A stretch of DNA of 63,670 nucleotides from Pseudoalteromonas sp. H71 (GCF_001468485.1 NZ_LODI01000001.1:179424-243093), one strand, 5' to 3'. Shown: positions 38,185 through 47,612, numbered from the stretch's first letter. Made by a program: numbers and translations. The notes: generated from the sequence alone by a model not told the origin.

Positions 38185-38976
38185 ATGCTGAATTTTAAAT
38201 ACCCTAAACAATTTTGGTTTTTTTCTTTAATATTTTTATCAGCCTGTGGCTCAGGCAGCAGTAATATCAAAGTTCCGCAATCAAATACAAGTGTAAGTCT
38301 TACTCCAATTACACAAAACACTACCGAAGATAATTACAACATTATTATTTATGGCAATAGTCACAGCAGTCAGTTAGGGCGGATCATTGAGCATATAATC
38401 GAAAACCAATACCCAGATAAATCAGTTCATACAACCACCGTATCGGGACCTTTTTTAGATAATATTGTGAGTATTAGGGCAAATGTAGACAAGCTTAAAA
38501 ACAACAACCTAAGCCATGCTATTTTTCAAGGCCAAAAATACTCTCAGTCTGGTTTAACAACGTACCCTACCGATGCCGCTGAGCATTTAATTTCATCAGC
38601 CAAGACACACAACATTACACCTATTTTATTCCCAGAACATCCACAAAGAGGCAACCCTGAAGAGGGCCTGCGTGTATACGACTTACACTTATCAATAAGC
38701 GCTAAACAACCTAGCTGCGTGGCTCCCATTGGCCTTGTTTGGAACAGGTTTTTAGTGTTAATGCCAAATGCAAAACTACATATGGATGATGGTAACCATG
38801 CCTCTTACGCAGGCAATGTATTAACAGCCATGACTTTTTCAGAAATAATTACTTCACAACCCGCCGACACCATGAAGTTTGACCCAACTATTAATTTATC
38901 TGAGCAAGAACAAGCTTTATTCGGTCAAGTAGTTACTGAGGTACTTGATTTACACCCTGCTTGTGGTGCGAGCTAA
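38185..38976 (+). CDS. SGNH-hydrolase-like lipoprotein
   Basis: A 263-residue lipoprotein with lipobox LSAC. The mature part has the SGNH features: block I IIIYGNSHSSQLGRIIEHI with a Ser of GNSHS, a middle AIFQGQKYSQSG, and the catalytic DxxH-like DDGNHASYAGNVL. The substrate is unknown; related proteins cut acyl esters or modify polysaccharides. Start: ATG at 38185, although an in-frame TTG is at 38170. It lies between dps and the sigma factor operon, transcribed in the same direction, but about 110 bases from the next gene. Confidence 0.78.
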   Translation: MLNFKYPKQFWFFSLIFLSACGSGSSNIKVPQSNTSVSLTPITQNTTEDNYNIIIYGNSHSSQLGRIIEHIIENQYPDKSVHTTTVSGPFLDNIVSIRANVDKLKNNNLSHAIFQGQKYSQSGLTTYPTDAAEHLISSAKTHNITPILFPEHPQRGNPEEGLRVYDLHLSISAKQPSCVAPIGLVWNRFLVLMPNAKLHMDDGNHASYAGNVLTAMTFSEIITSQPADTMKFDPTINLSEQEQALFGQVVTEVLDLHPACGAS

Positions 38977-39087
38977 TCTAAATTTATTTTTATGTTTAAA
39001 AATATTTTTTACTTTAATGAAAAATAAAATGTCAGGTTATTCTCATTGTTATCGACTAATAACATAACAATCAAAAGGAGAGTAACA

Positions 39088-39795
39088 ATGAGTACATTAA
39101 CAGTAAGCTCACTACATAATTTACCCGCTAGTAAAGCTAATAAATGGTTTCAAGACGGTTTTTCAATATTTAAACGCGCACCTGTAAAGCTTTTTTTATT
39201 TTTACTGCTTCCTTTAATTATTGAAGGTATTTTTCAAATACTACCCGCCCCTTATGGCATGCTAGCCTCTAAATGGGTCGCCACTTTTGTAGGCAGTAGC
39301 GCTGTAATAGTAATTCATCACTTGGCCACTCAAAAAGTATTTTCATTAAAGTCGATTTTTAAAGCTAAAAACTGGCTAAGTATGATTCCGCTTTCAGCAA
39401 TTTTAGCATCTGCTTTTTTTATTCAGTTATTTGTAGCAAAGCTTTTACTAGGAAATGATGGCATCAATTTACTTTTGTTTTCGCAGCCTACTGAAGTGTC
39501 TCAATGGCAACTGGGTATTATTTTTGCGTCGATTATTCCTGTTACACTGCCAGTCAGCTTTGCAAGCTATTGTGTTTTACTAGGTGATAAAAATGTACTG
39601 CAAGCATTAAAAAGTAGCCTCAATGCTTTTTTCTATGCGTTTAAACCAATGTGTTTAATTGCGCTGATTTCTTTCTTAAGCCTATTATTAGCTCCTTACA
39701 CTTTTTTATTAAGTGCAATTATTACGGGTCCTATACTCATGTGTATAAGCTATATTGCTTACAGCAATATATTCATAAAACACAAGGAAGCATAG
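39088..39795 (+). CDS. Polytopic membrane protein, first gene of ECF sigma operon
   Basis: A 235-residue protein with about six helices: APVKLFLFLLLPLIIEGIFQ, WVATFVGSSAVIVIHH, MIPLSAILASAFFIQLFVAK, and more. Similar proteins of the BPSS1780 type are annotated as uncharacterized membrane proteins. AAGGAGAG lies well placed before the ATG at 39088. The stop (TAG) overlaps the GTG of the sigma factor gene, so the two are co-translated. Its link to the sigma factor suggests a sensing or target role, not shown. Confidence 0.72.
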   Translation: MSTLTVSSLHNLPASKANKWFQDGFSIFKRAPVKLFLFLLLPLIIEGIFQILPAPYGMLASKWVATFVGSSAVIVIHHLATQKVFSLKSIFKAKNWLSMIPLSAILASAFFIQLFVAKLLLGNDGINLLLFSQPTEVSQWQLGIIFASIIPVTLPVSFASYCVLLGDKNVLQALKSSLNAFFYAFKPMCLIALISFLSLLLAPYTFLLSAIITGPILMCISYIAYSNIFIKHKEA

Positions 39796-40280
39796 TGAGT
39801 AAAAAGGATCATATTCATGAGGTACTACTGCAATACGCACCTTTAATGGCGCGTATTGCTGCAACACATGAAGCAGACCAAGCACTTAGAGAGGACCTAC
39901 TGCAAGATATATCATTAGCTGTTTGGCATTCAGTAGAAAATTTTATAGGCGATTCAAGTATGAAGACCTTTATTGCCAAGGTCGCACACAACCGTGCCGT
40001 CGATCATGTTTTAAAAGAAACACGTCGCCAAGATCGTCATAATTTAAGCGACCCTTTACTTGACTTGGTTAGTACTGATTCTCACCAACACAGCGATAAC
40101 ACGTATGATTTAATGACAGCGATGAGACGGCTACCATTAAAATTTAGGCAAGTTATTTCTCTTCAATTAGAAGGTTTTAACCAAGCCGAAATAACACATA
40201 CGCTAGGTATAAACGAAGCGAACGTCGCCAAGCGCGCTAGCCGCGCACTTGTGCAACTTCAAAAGCTAATGGAGCAATAA
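39795..40280 (+). CDS. ECF-type RNA polymerase sigma factor
   Basis: A 161-residue sigma-70 family factor. Region 2 is visible in REDLLQDISLAVWHSVENFIGDSSMKTFIAKVAHNRAVDHVLKETRR and region 4 in MRRLPLKFRQVISLQLEGFNQAEITHTLGINEANVAKRASRALVQLQ, including the HTH. The start is a GTG that overlaps the upstream TAG (TAGTG), with AAGGAAG before it. The next gene, five bases further, is probably its membrane anti-sigma. Its target promoters are unknown. Confidence 0.88.
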   Translation: MSKKDHIHEVLLQYAPLMARIAATHEADQALREDLLQDISLAVWHSVENFIGDSSMKTFIAKVAHNRAVDHVLKETRRQDRHNLSDPLLDLVSTDSHQHSDNTYDLMTAMRRLPLKFRQVISLQLEGFNQAEITHTLGINEANVAKRASRALVQLQKLMEQ

Positions 40281-40285
40281 TAATT

Positions 40286-40840
40286 ATGGATCCACTATTA
40301 GAACAATGGCAAAAAGACTATAAAAATGCTACTCCAAAACTGGATACTGCCGCACTACTGAGCCAAATTACATCGGCAAGAAAAAAACAATCAATCAAAG
40401 CATGGTTCGACTTAGTCGCAGGCACATTTGTTAGCTTATTTTGTATCTATGCATTAATTTTTGAAGCAACTAGTACTCCTGAGCAAGTGTTATACGCAAT
40501 TTTAACTCCGTTACCAATTGGGTTTTCAATATGGGCATTTCTAAAACGTAAAAAGCTTATTAAATCCAATATCTTAGATTTTAATGCTTTGCTACTTTTT
40601 AAAAAGCAGCAGCTTATTAATCAAATAAACTATTGGCGTTTAAACCTTATAGGCTGTTCCATTTTGTGGGCTGCACTTTGCATCACAGCGGCCGTGAGCG
40701 TTTTAATGTACAACCACTCAACAATATGGCTTATACAACTAGGTATTGGGACTTTGGTACTCATATTAACGTTAACTCGTTATCTTTATTTAAAGTACCA
40801 TCTTAAAGGTAAGCTCAATTATATTGATAATTTAGAGTAG
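40286..40840 (+). CDS. Putative membrane anti-sigma factor
   Basis: A 184-residue protein with a soluble N-terminal ~40 residues (MDPLLEQWQKDYKNATPKLD), then four transmembrane helices in two pairs (about residues 42-82 and 119-165). The zinc-finger (ZAS) motif of many anti-sigma factors is not present. The place right behind the sigma gene and a cytoplasmic head before membrane helices suit an anti-sigma role, but I have not seen a known family motif. It ends the operon. Confidence 0.62.
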   Translation: MDPLLEQWQKDYKNATPKLDTAALLSQITSARKKQSIKAWFDLVAGTFVSLFCIYALIFEATSTPEQVLYAILTPLPIGFSIWAFLKRKKLIKSNILDFNALLLFKKQQLINQINYWRLNLIGCSILWAALCITAAVSVLMYNHSTIWLIQLGIGTLVLILTLTRYLYLKYHLKGKLNYIDNLE

Positions 40841-41369
40841 CAAAATGTAGATCATTAACACTGTTATTAACCAAATACTAAAAAAGTCCGGCTTATAACT
40901 ATTAATGAGTGCTAAGCAAGCTAGAGGGTTGATTTAAAAGCTATATTTAAAATTAGCAATGAATGTGAACTCAAAACCCCGTGAATAGTGTAAACAAAGC
41001 CATATTTATTAGCACTGTATTGCCTGTAATTATTCTTAGAAACTTTAATTATGTAAATGCAACAATAAACAACTGAAATATGGCATGCCAACATACAATT
41101 TCTTACGTGTTTATTTACTTTCAAGCATCAATAGCCAAAGTGTTGTAACTAGAAAACCAGTATTATTATTTTAGTCTTTGCTAATATTTCAGCCTTGAAA
41201 TATATAAATTTATGTACCTAATAATTATAAAACAACATTGCATTTACATTGTTTTTTGTTTATAAATACACTCGGAATGGACTCTACAAATATTTATTTA
41301 GTTGAACTAAGTGTTAATAGTCTGTTTCTAAAATATTTTTGTAATTATTTAAACGGACATAAACACCTT
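40841..41369. other. Intergenic region of about 530 bp with no recognisable feature
   Basis: This is the longest gap in the window. It is very AT-rich. I see no open reading frame with a ribosome binding site, no tRNA and no strong hairpin. The promoter of the CsgG operon must lie in its right part. A minus-strand open frame (40921-41124) has no support. Confidence 0.5.
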
Positions 41370-42050
41370 ATGCGCATAGTAAAAAGCAACATTAAAACGA
41401 TTCTAATCTCTGCAATAATGGCATCTACATTAGCTGGATGTGCAACAACATCATCAAAAGTTGTTGAGACCCCTACCGTAGCAAGTTACAACACAACCTA
41501 TACAGGTACTAAGAGTAAACTTGTAGTAGGTCAATTTGTTAATCGCTCGAGTTTTCAAAATGGTATTTTTTCGTCAGGCCAAGATCGTTTAGGTAACCAA
41601 GCCAAAACAACTTTAATGAGCCACTTACAACAAACTAACCGCTTTAGCGTGCTTGATCGCGATAATATGGCAACACTTACTGACGAAGCTAAATTAACAG
41701 GTACAAAACAAGTAATTAGCGGTGCTAAATTTGTGGTTACTGGCGATGTGACTGAATTTGGTCGTAAAGCAATCGGCGACCGTCAGCTTTTTGGTTTACT
41801 TGGTAAGGGTAAATCACAAATTGCTTACGCTAAAGTAACACTCAATATTGTTGATGTTACCACCTCAGAAGTGGTTTACTCAGTTCAAGGAGCAGGTGAA
41901 TACAGCTTATCTGAACGTGAAGTTGTTGGGTTTGGTAGCACAGCTTCATACGATGCAACTCTTAATGGAAAAGTGCTCGACTTAGCAATCCGCGAAGTAG
42001 TAAATAAACTAGTTACTGGACTTGAATCTGGTCAATGGGGTGATAAGTAA
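41370..42050 (+). CDS. CsgG/HfaB family lipoprotein
   Basis: A 226-residue lipoprotein with lipobox LAGC. The mature part has the CsgG fold signatures KLVVGQFVNRSSF, SHLQQTNRFSVLDRDNM, GAKFVVTGDVTEFGRK and IAYAKVTLNIVDVTTSEVVYSVQGAGEYSL. CsgG forms the outer membrane curli pore; relatives with other partners are less well known. It overlaps the DUF4810 gene by one base (TAATG), so the three lipoprotein genes form an operon. I chose the ATG at 41370; longer in-frame starts upstream look unlikely because the signal peptide begins at this ATG. Confidence 0.86.
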   Translation: MRIVKSNIKTILISAIMASTLAGCATTSSKVVETPTVASYNTTYTGTKSKLVVGQFVNRSSFQNGIFSSGQDRLGNQAKTTLMSHLQQTNRFSVLDRDNMATLTDEAKLTGTKQVISGAKFVVTGDVTEFGRKAIGDRQLFGLLGKGKSQIAYAKVTLNIVDVTTSEVVYSVQGAGEYSLSEREVVGFGSTASYDATLNGKVLDLAIREVVNKLVTGLESGQWGDK

Positions 42051-42397
42051 TGAAAAAATTAATAACCCTAGCATTAGTCTGTGCAGCGCTTACAGGATGT
42101 AACTCAACCAAAGAACCTATTTACTACTATGGTGAGTATAACACCGCAGTTTATGCTTACTTAAAAGCAGAAGATGTTACCCTTGAAGAACAAATTACTA
42201 TGCTGGAGCAAGTTATTGCTGACGCAGCAAACAAAAGCAAAGCTATTGCACCTGGGCTTCACGCTCATTTAGGTATGCTTTACTTTGAAACAGGTAATGC
42301 TGCATTAGGTACAACTCACTTTGAAACTGAAAAGTCACTGTTTCCAGAATCAACCTCATATATCGACTTTCTATTAAAATCTGCGAAAGGTGCCTAA
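42050..42397 (+). CDS. DUF4810 family lipoprotein
   Basis: A 115-residue lipoprotein (MKKLITLALVCAALTGCNST, lipobox LTGC). The mature part, PIYYYGEYNTAVYAYLKAED and AIAPGLHAHLGMLYFETGN, is typical of DUF4810 and looks like a small helical TPR-like unit. It is the middle gene of the CsgG/DUF4810/DUF799 operon. The role is unknown but the trio is kept together in several bacteria, including Neisseria and Vibrio relatives. Confidence 0.82.
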   Translation: MKKLITLALVCAALTGCNSTKEPIYYYGEYNTAVYAYLKAEDVTLEEQITMLEQVIADAANKSKAIAPGLHAHLGMLYFETGNAALGTTHFETEKSLFPESTSYIDFLLKSAKGA

Positions 42398-42398
42398 T

Positions 42399-43076
42399 AT
42401 GTTCAACTTAAAATCACTTACTGCTGCTGCACTTGTTGCATTACTTGCTGGCTGTGTTTCTCCTCCACCAGCCCATGACTATACTGCATTCAAAGAAGCT
42501 GACCCGCATTCAATTATTATCTTACCGCCACTTAATAACACACCTGAAGTCATCGCACCTTATAGCGTAATGACACAAATGGTTGCTCCAATTGCAGAAT
42601 CTGGATTTTATGTTTTTCCGGTAGCTGTAGTTGAACAAACATTTAAAGGTAATGGTCTTACTGTTGCAAGCGACGTACACCAAGTTCCTGTAGATAAACT
42701 TCAAAGTATTTTTGGTGCCGATTCTGCACTTTACATAACCGTTGAAGAGTACGGTACAAGCTATGTTGTAATTTCTAGTGAAACGGCTGTTACTGTTTCT
42801 GCATCACTTGTTGATTTGCGTACTGGGGTGAAATTATGGCAAGGCAAAGCGCGTGCTTCATCAGCCGAGCAACAAAATAATAGCGGTGGCGGTTTAGTCG
42901 GCATGTTAGTTGTGGCTGCAATAAACCAAATTGCAGAAACCATTACAGACAAAGGGTTCGAGATCGCTGCAATTACATCAAATCGTTTATTATCATCAGA
43001 TACATACAATGGTCTGCTATATGGCCCACGTTCTCCTAGCTATGGCCAGCCCGTACCAAGCGAGAAAAAGAAATAA
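42399..43076 (+). CDS. DUF799 / GNA1162-like lipoprotein
   Basis: A 225-residue lipoprotein with lipobox LAGC. It matches the GNA1162 family (DUF799): HSIIILPPLNNTPEVIAPYS, VVEQTFKGNGL, LQSIFGADSALYITVEEYGT and VSASLVDLRTGVKLWQGKARA. The Neisseria homologue is a vaccine candidate with a TolB-like fold, possibly part of a transport machine with a CsgG-type partner. The ATG at 42399 follows AAAGG; an in-frame GTG at 42390 overlaps the previous gene. The gene ends the operon at a terminator. Confidence 0.84.
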   Translation: MFNLKSLTAAALVALLAGCVSPPPAHDYTAFKEADPHSIIILPPLNNTPEVIAPYSVMTQMVAPIAESGFYVFPVAVVEQTFKGNGLTVASDVHQVPVDKLQSIFGADSALYITVEEYGTSYVVISSETAVTVSASLVDLRTGVKLWQGKARASSAEQQNNSGGGLVGMLVVAAINQIAETITDKGFEIAAITSNRLLSSDTYNGLLYGPRSPSYGQPVPSEKKK

Positions 43077-43096
43077 ATAAAGGTCAAAATAATAAT

Positions 43097-43135
43097 AATA
43101 AAGAGCCAAATAATTTAATTATTTGGCTCTTTATT
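43097..43135 (+). terminator. Rho-independent terminator of the lipoprotein operon
   Basis: A 17-base perfect stem, AATAAAGAGCCAAATAA (43097-43113), pairs with 43119-43135. The loop is TTTAA. T-rich sequence follows. Confidence 0.85.
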
Positions 43136-43292
43136 ATTTAAACTATAAAAGTAACTCTACTTTATAACACTAAGTCACTAAGTCACTACAAACTAAAGAA
43201 ACACCCCATTTTTTCCGTGAATTTGCAGCTAAAAGTTGCTATTACTACTAATTTACTTCTATAGTAACTCTATATAAACATTAGGTATTACT

Positions 43293-45473
43293 ATGCAAAA
43301 AGCACGAATTCCTGAAGATGAGCAGTCTCGATTAAAAGCCTTATATGAGTATGAAATATTAGATACCGATGCAGAAAAAGTATTTGATGATTTAACTCAG
43401 CTAGCTTCAGATATATGTGATACACCAATATCACTTATAAGCCTTGTCGATCCGCAAAGACAGTGGTTTAAATCAAAGTACGGTATTGATGCCAGTGAAA
43501 CAGAGCGTGATATAGCGTTTTGCTCTCATGCTATTTTGCAAGATCAAGTGTTTGAAATACAAAATGCATTACTTGATGAACGCTTTCACGACAACCCTTT
43601 AGTAACCAACGACCCCAACATTCGCTTTTATGCAGGCGCGCCCCTTATCACACCGCAAGGCAGTACAATTGGTACTTTATGTGTAATTAGTGATAAACCC
43701 AAAAAACTAACAAAAAAGCAAATAAGCGCATTAACTATTTTAGGTAAAGAGGTAATAGCCCAATTAGAGTTAAGGCTAAAAAATAGAGAGCTAAGTAAAG
43801 CATTAGAACAGCAAAAAGTTCATAATCAAGAGCTTGAAAAACTAAAAACTGAAGCAGATACATCTAATGATTTAAAAGGTAAATTTTTAGCTAATATGTC
43901 GCATGAGCTAAGAACCCCACTTCATGGTATTTTAAACTTAGCCGAATTTGGCTTATCTGATAGCAGTAATAATGAAAAAGATATTGCGCTAAAAAGCATT
44001 CTAAACTCAGCCAATATTTTATCCAATATAGTGAATGATATTTTAGACTTTTCAAAAATAGAAGCCGGAAAGTTAGACATTGAGCATATCGACTTCAACC
44101 TTAAAGACGTTGTTTATGGCGTAATTGAGCCACTAAAAAAACAAGCCTCTGATAAAGGTATAAAGTTTAATGTATCAATAGATAAAAAAGTGGCTAAAAC
44201 ATTAAAAGGTGACCCACTAAGAATATCGCAAATATTAAATAACCTATGCTCAAATGCAATTAAATTTACTCAAGCTGGACACGTTGATTTAATAATCAAT
44301 CTAAAAGGTCATTCTTTAAATACACAGAACATAGTATTTGAAGTTATAGACACTGGTATAGGCATAAACAAAGCAGCACAAGCAAACTTATTTAAAGAAT
44401 TTCATCAAGCTGACTCATCTACCTCTCGTAAATTTGGTGGTACAGGGTTAGGCCTTTCCATTTGTAATAGATTAAGTCATTTAATGAATGGCAAAATCAG
44501 TTTTACCAGTAAAGAAAACAAAGGCTCTACATTTATTTACCAACAAAGTTTTGAAGCATCGATATTAGACAGTTTATTAAAGAAAAACAAAGAAGTAACT
44601 AATTTACAAGGCTGTACTATTTTAGTGGCGGAAGATAATAAAATAAATCAAATCGTCGTCAGTAAAATGTTACAAGCACATAATGCAAAAGTGGTTTTTA
44701 GTGAAAACGGTAAAGAGTGCGTTGATTACTTTATTACCAACCACGTTGATTTAATTTTTATGGATATTCAGATGCCAGTAATGGATGGGGTTGAAGCAAC
44801 TAAGGCCATAAGAACGCAAGACAAAGGCAAATCAATACCTATAATAGCCATGACTGCCAACACAATGAAACAAGATATTGAGCATTACCTAAATATTGGC
44901 ATGGACGGTTATTTAACTAAGCCGTTTAATAAAGATAGCTTGAACAGCTTGCTTAATGTTTACAACCCAAACAATGAAAACCTAAAAGACTTAGCAATAA
45001 AAATTAGTGATCCGAGCATTAAAAGAGAACACAAACTCAAACAAACATGCAGTGAACTAAAAAGATTAATACCTGCGGCCAACAGAGTCAGCTTATGGTT
45101 GTTTAATGAAGAATACTCTGAGATAAATTGCTTAATGTGCCTTGATGAGAACGATGAAGTCATTCTTGACTCAGTATTAACAGCAAAAGACTACCCAGAT
45201 TACTTTAACTACATACTAAGCCACCAAATACTTGATGCCCCCGATGCAAGAAATCACGAAGTTACAAAAGGCTTTACCAAAAGCTATTTTGAGCCATACA
45301 ATATTTACTCACTACTTGACTACATTTATTTTAAAGATAATAAAGCACTAGGCGTGATTTGCTGCGAAAGTATTGGGTCGAAAATATCATGGACCCATGC
45401 AGATAAAGAAGCTCTGATAAAAATAACAGACTTAACTACATTATTTTTATCGAAACAAATAGATCTCAATTGA
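43293..45473 (+). CDS. Hybrid sensor histidine kinase with GAF domains at both ends
   Basis: A 726-residue soluble kinase. It starts with a GAF domain (ILDTDAEKVFDDLTQLASDI to APLITPQGSTIGTLCVISD), then DHp with H204 (FLANMSHELRTPLHG), an ATPase domain (ILNNLCSNAIKFTQ, DTGIGINKAAQ, FGGTGLGLSI), a receiver domain with D491 (LIFMDIQMPVMDG; K in YLTKPF), and a second GAF-like region at the C terminus (RVSLWLFNEEYSEINCL, ALGVICCESIGSKISWT). A GAF after the receiver domain is unusual. The signal is unknown. AGGT lies before the ATG. It is a single gene. Confidence 0.88.
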   Translation: MQKARIPEDEQSRLKALYEYEILDTDAEKVFDDLTQLASDICDTPISLISLVDPQRQWFKSKYGIDASETERDIAFCSHAILQDQVFEIQNALLDERFHDNPLVTNDPNIRFYAGAPLITPQGSTIGTLCVISDKPKKLTKKQISALTILGKEVIAQLELRLKNRELSKALEQQKVHNQELEKLKTEADTSNDLKGKFLANMSHELRTPLHGILNLAEFGLSDSSNNEKDIALKSILNSANILSNIVNDILDFSKIEAGKLDIEHIDFNLKDVVYGVIEPLKKQASDKGIKFNVSIDKKVAKTLKGDPLRISQILNNLCSNAIKFTQAGHVDLIINLKGHSLNTQNIVFEVIDTGIGINKAAQANLFKEFHQADSSTSRKFGGTGLGLSICNRLSHLMNGKISFTSKENKGSTFIYQQSFEASILDSLLKKNKEVTNLQGCTILVAEDNKINQIVVSKMLQAHNAKVVFSENGKECVDYFITNHVDLIFMDIQMPVMDGVEATKAIRTQDKGKSIPIIAMTANTMKQDIEHYLNIGMDGYLTKPFNKDSLNSLLNVYNPNNENLKDLAIKISDPSIKREHKLKQTCSELKRLIPAANRVSLWLFNEEYSEINCLMCLDENDEVILDSVLTAKDYPDYFNYILSHQILDAPDARNHEVTKGFTKSYFEPYNIYSLLDYIYFKDNKALGVICCESIGSKISWTHADKEALIKITDLTTLFLSKQIDLN

Positions 45474-45529
45474 ATTTACGGCTATTCAACCGTAAATCTT
45501 TATAGAGTGATTTTACCGATAAATAATCA

Positions 45530-45559
45530 AAAAAAACGAGCACATTTAATAAGTGCTCG
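45530..45559 (-). terminator. Terminator of the oxidoreductase gene
   Basis: CGAGCAC (45537-45543) pairs with GTGCTCG (45553-45559); the minus strand then runs into T6. It lies 20 bases after the stop at 45580. Confidence 0.72.
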
Positions 45560-45579
45560 GTTAAAATCAACACGACAAT

Positions 45580-46569
45580 TTATAGTGAAATAACCACTTT
45601 TCCCATACCTTCACCACTCGCAAGGCGATCATGCGCTTTACCGGCATCCTCAAGGTTAAATTCAATATTATCTAACACAGGCATAAGGTGCCCTTCATCA
45701 ATAATTGTTGCAAGCTTAGCTAATATTTCACCATGCTGCTGGCGTTTATGGTTGTGCAGCATAGGTATAAGCATAAATACAACATGTAACGACAGCCCTT
45801 TAAAATGAGCAGGAGTTAAATCTATTTCTGCCAACGATACCGTAGTAGCAACATGACCATTTAAGGCAGCAGCATCAAACGATTTTAGTAGGTTTGCACC
45901 ACCAATTGAATCGTAAACAACATCAAAACCCGCGTCCTGAGTGTGTGCCTTAACATAATCGGCAACACTCTGCGTTTTATAATTAATGGCAGTGCCACCT
46001 AGTTTTTCGATTAGTGCTGATTGCTTATCGCCACCACCTGTCGCAAATACGTCAGCACCAAAATACTTAGCTAACTGCAAAGCAATATGCCCAACGCCAC
46101 CAGATCCACCGTGCACTAACACTTTTTGACCGGGCTTTACTGAAGCGCGCATTAAGCCCTCATAAGCCGTAATACCTACTAAAGGAATAGCTGCCGCTTC
46201 GCGCATAGACAATGTTTTAGGTTTGTGTGCTATTAACTTAATATCGGCCAGCATATATTCTGCTAACGCGCCTTGTAACTCTGCCAACCCACCAGCGCAG
46301 CCGTATACCTCATCGCCTACAGCAAATCCGGTTACCCCATCGCCAACTTCATCAATAACACCGGCAAAATCCATACCTAATACACCCGGTAATGCTGGCG
46401 ATAAGGGAGCTAATGCGTCACCCATTTGACGAATCATCATATCAACCGTGTTTACGCTCGTAGCCATTACTTTAACGACTACATGGCCTTCTTTTACAGC
46501 TGGTTTAACAATATCTGCAGCTTTAAATACATCACTTGCGCCAAACTCATTAATAATCATCGCTTTCAT
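45580..46569 (-). CDS. Quinone oxidoreductase-like (MDR family) alcohol dehydrogenase
   Basis: A 329-residue medium-chain dehydrogenase/reductase with the NAD(P)-binding motif GGSGGVGHIALQLAKYFGADVFAT, and the N-terminal GroES-like domain (MKAMIINEFGASDVFK, GMDFAGVIDEVGDGVTGFAVGDEVYG). The zinc ligands of true alcohol dehydrogenases are not obvious, so it is closer to the zinc-free quinone oxidoreductases. GAGGG lies before the ATG at 46569. It is divergent from a LysR gene, whose likely target it is. Confidence 0.86.
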   Translation of the reverse strand: MKAMIINEFGASDVFKAADIVKPAVKEGHVVVKVMATSVNTVDMMIRQMGDALAPLSPALPGVLGMDFAGVIDEVGDGVTGFAVGDEVYGCAGGLAELQGALAEYMLADIKLIAHKPKTLSMREAAAIPLVGITAYEGLMRASVKPGQKVLVHGGSGGVGHIALQLAKYFGADVFATGGGDKQSALIEKLGGTAINYKTQSVADYVKAHTQDAGFDVVYDSIGGANLLKSFDAAALNGHVATTVSLAEIDLTPAHFKGLSLHVVFMLIPMLHNHKRQQHGEILAKLATIIDEGHLMPVLDNIEFNLEDAGKAHDRLASGEGMGKVVISL

Positions 46570-46680
46570 GGTAACCCTCTTATTTAGTTTGTGCATAGAG
46601 TATATTTACAAACCATATATATGATAATACACTGAAATGAATAATCAGTTTTAAAATTTCATTAATAATAGGCTTTAATA

Positions 46681-47580
46681 ATGAACAATGAACACATCAA
46701 GTTATTCGTTCGTGTTGCCTCTACACACAATATTAGTTCAGCAGGCGCTGAACTAGGTCTGTCGCCGCCGGTCGCCAGCATGCATATTATTAAGCTTGAG
46801 GAATCGCTTGGTGTAAAACTTATTCATCGCACTACACGACGAGTATCATTAACAGAGGAAGGCCGTGAATTTTTACCTCACGCCGAAGAGATTTTAAATG
46901 CTATAAATAGTGCAAAAGCAGCTGTAGGCGCAGGCTCTTTTACCCCCCAAGGCACGATTCGTGTTGCAGCCCCTTCCTCATTTGGTCGTATGCATATAGT
47001 GCCCGCACTTAAAGCTTTTGTTGAGCAGCACCCTGAGCTTAAAGTGGATTTAAGACAAAGTGATAGTATTGTAGACATGGTAGAAGGTGGTTTTGATATC
47101 GCTATCAGAAATGCCGAGCTTAACGATTCAACCCTCGTAGCCAGGAAGTTAGCCCGCGACCATAGAATTATATGCGCCTCACCAGGCTACATAGCAGAAC
47201 ACGGAGAACCTAAAACACCACACGACCTTCTTAACCACAATTGTATTAACTTAATTGGTATCGATCATTGGAATTTTAAAACAGCAAACGGCATTGAAAA
47301 AATTAAAGTTAAAGGCAATATTCGTATTGATAATGGAGAGTCAATAAGAGATGCATGCATTGATGGAGCCGGCATTACCATCTCATCAATATGGTGTGTT
47401 CACCAAGCATTAGCACAAGGAACCCTAGTTCAAATATTAAAAGACTACCCCATGGATTCAAACCCTGCCATTTGGGCGGTATATCCAAGCTCTCGATTGC
47501 TTGCGCCAAAAGTGCGTGCGTTTATAGACTTTTTTATAAAGCATTATGGTGAAATCCCATATTGGGAAAACACACAGTAA
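46681..47580 (+). CDS. LysR family transcriptional regulator
   Basis: A 299-residue LysR protein: HTH (FVRVASTHNISSAGAELGLSPPVASMHIIKLEESLGVKLIHRTTRRVSLT) and co-inducer domain (GTIRVAAPSSFGRMHIVPAL to FIDFFIKHYGE). It is divergent from the quinone oxidoreductase-like gene with about 110 bases between, and probably controls it, perhaps in response to an electrophile; inferred from position. Confidence 0.9.
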   Translation: MNNEHIKLFVRVASTHNISSAGAELGLSPPVASMHIIKLEESLGVKLIHRTTRRVSLTEEGREFLPHAEEILNAINSAKAAVGAGSFTPQGTIRVAAPSSFGRMHIVPALKAFVEQHPELKVDLRQSDSIVDMVEGGFDIAIRNAELNDSTLVARKLARDHRIICASPGYIAEHGEPKTPHDLLNHNCINLIGIDHWNFKTANGIEKIKVKGNIRIDNGESIRDACIDGAGITISSIWCVHQALAQGTLVQILKDYPMDSNPAIWAVYPSSRLLAPKVRAFIDFFIKHYGEIPYWENTQ

Positions 47581-47612
47581 ACTAATACGTACTTTAATTA
47601 TACCCAATACAA

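Noticed and set aside
40921..41124. Minus-strand open frame of 67 codons in the 530-base gap
   Set aside because: It has no ribosome binding site, an odd composition with scattered Cys and Tyr, and no known motif.
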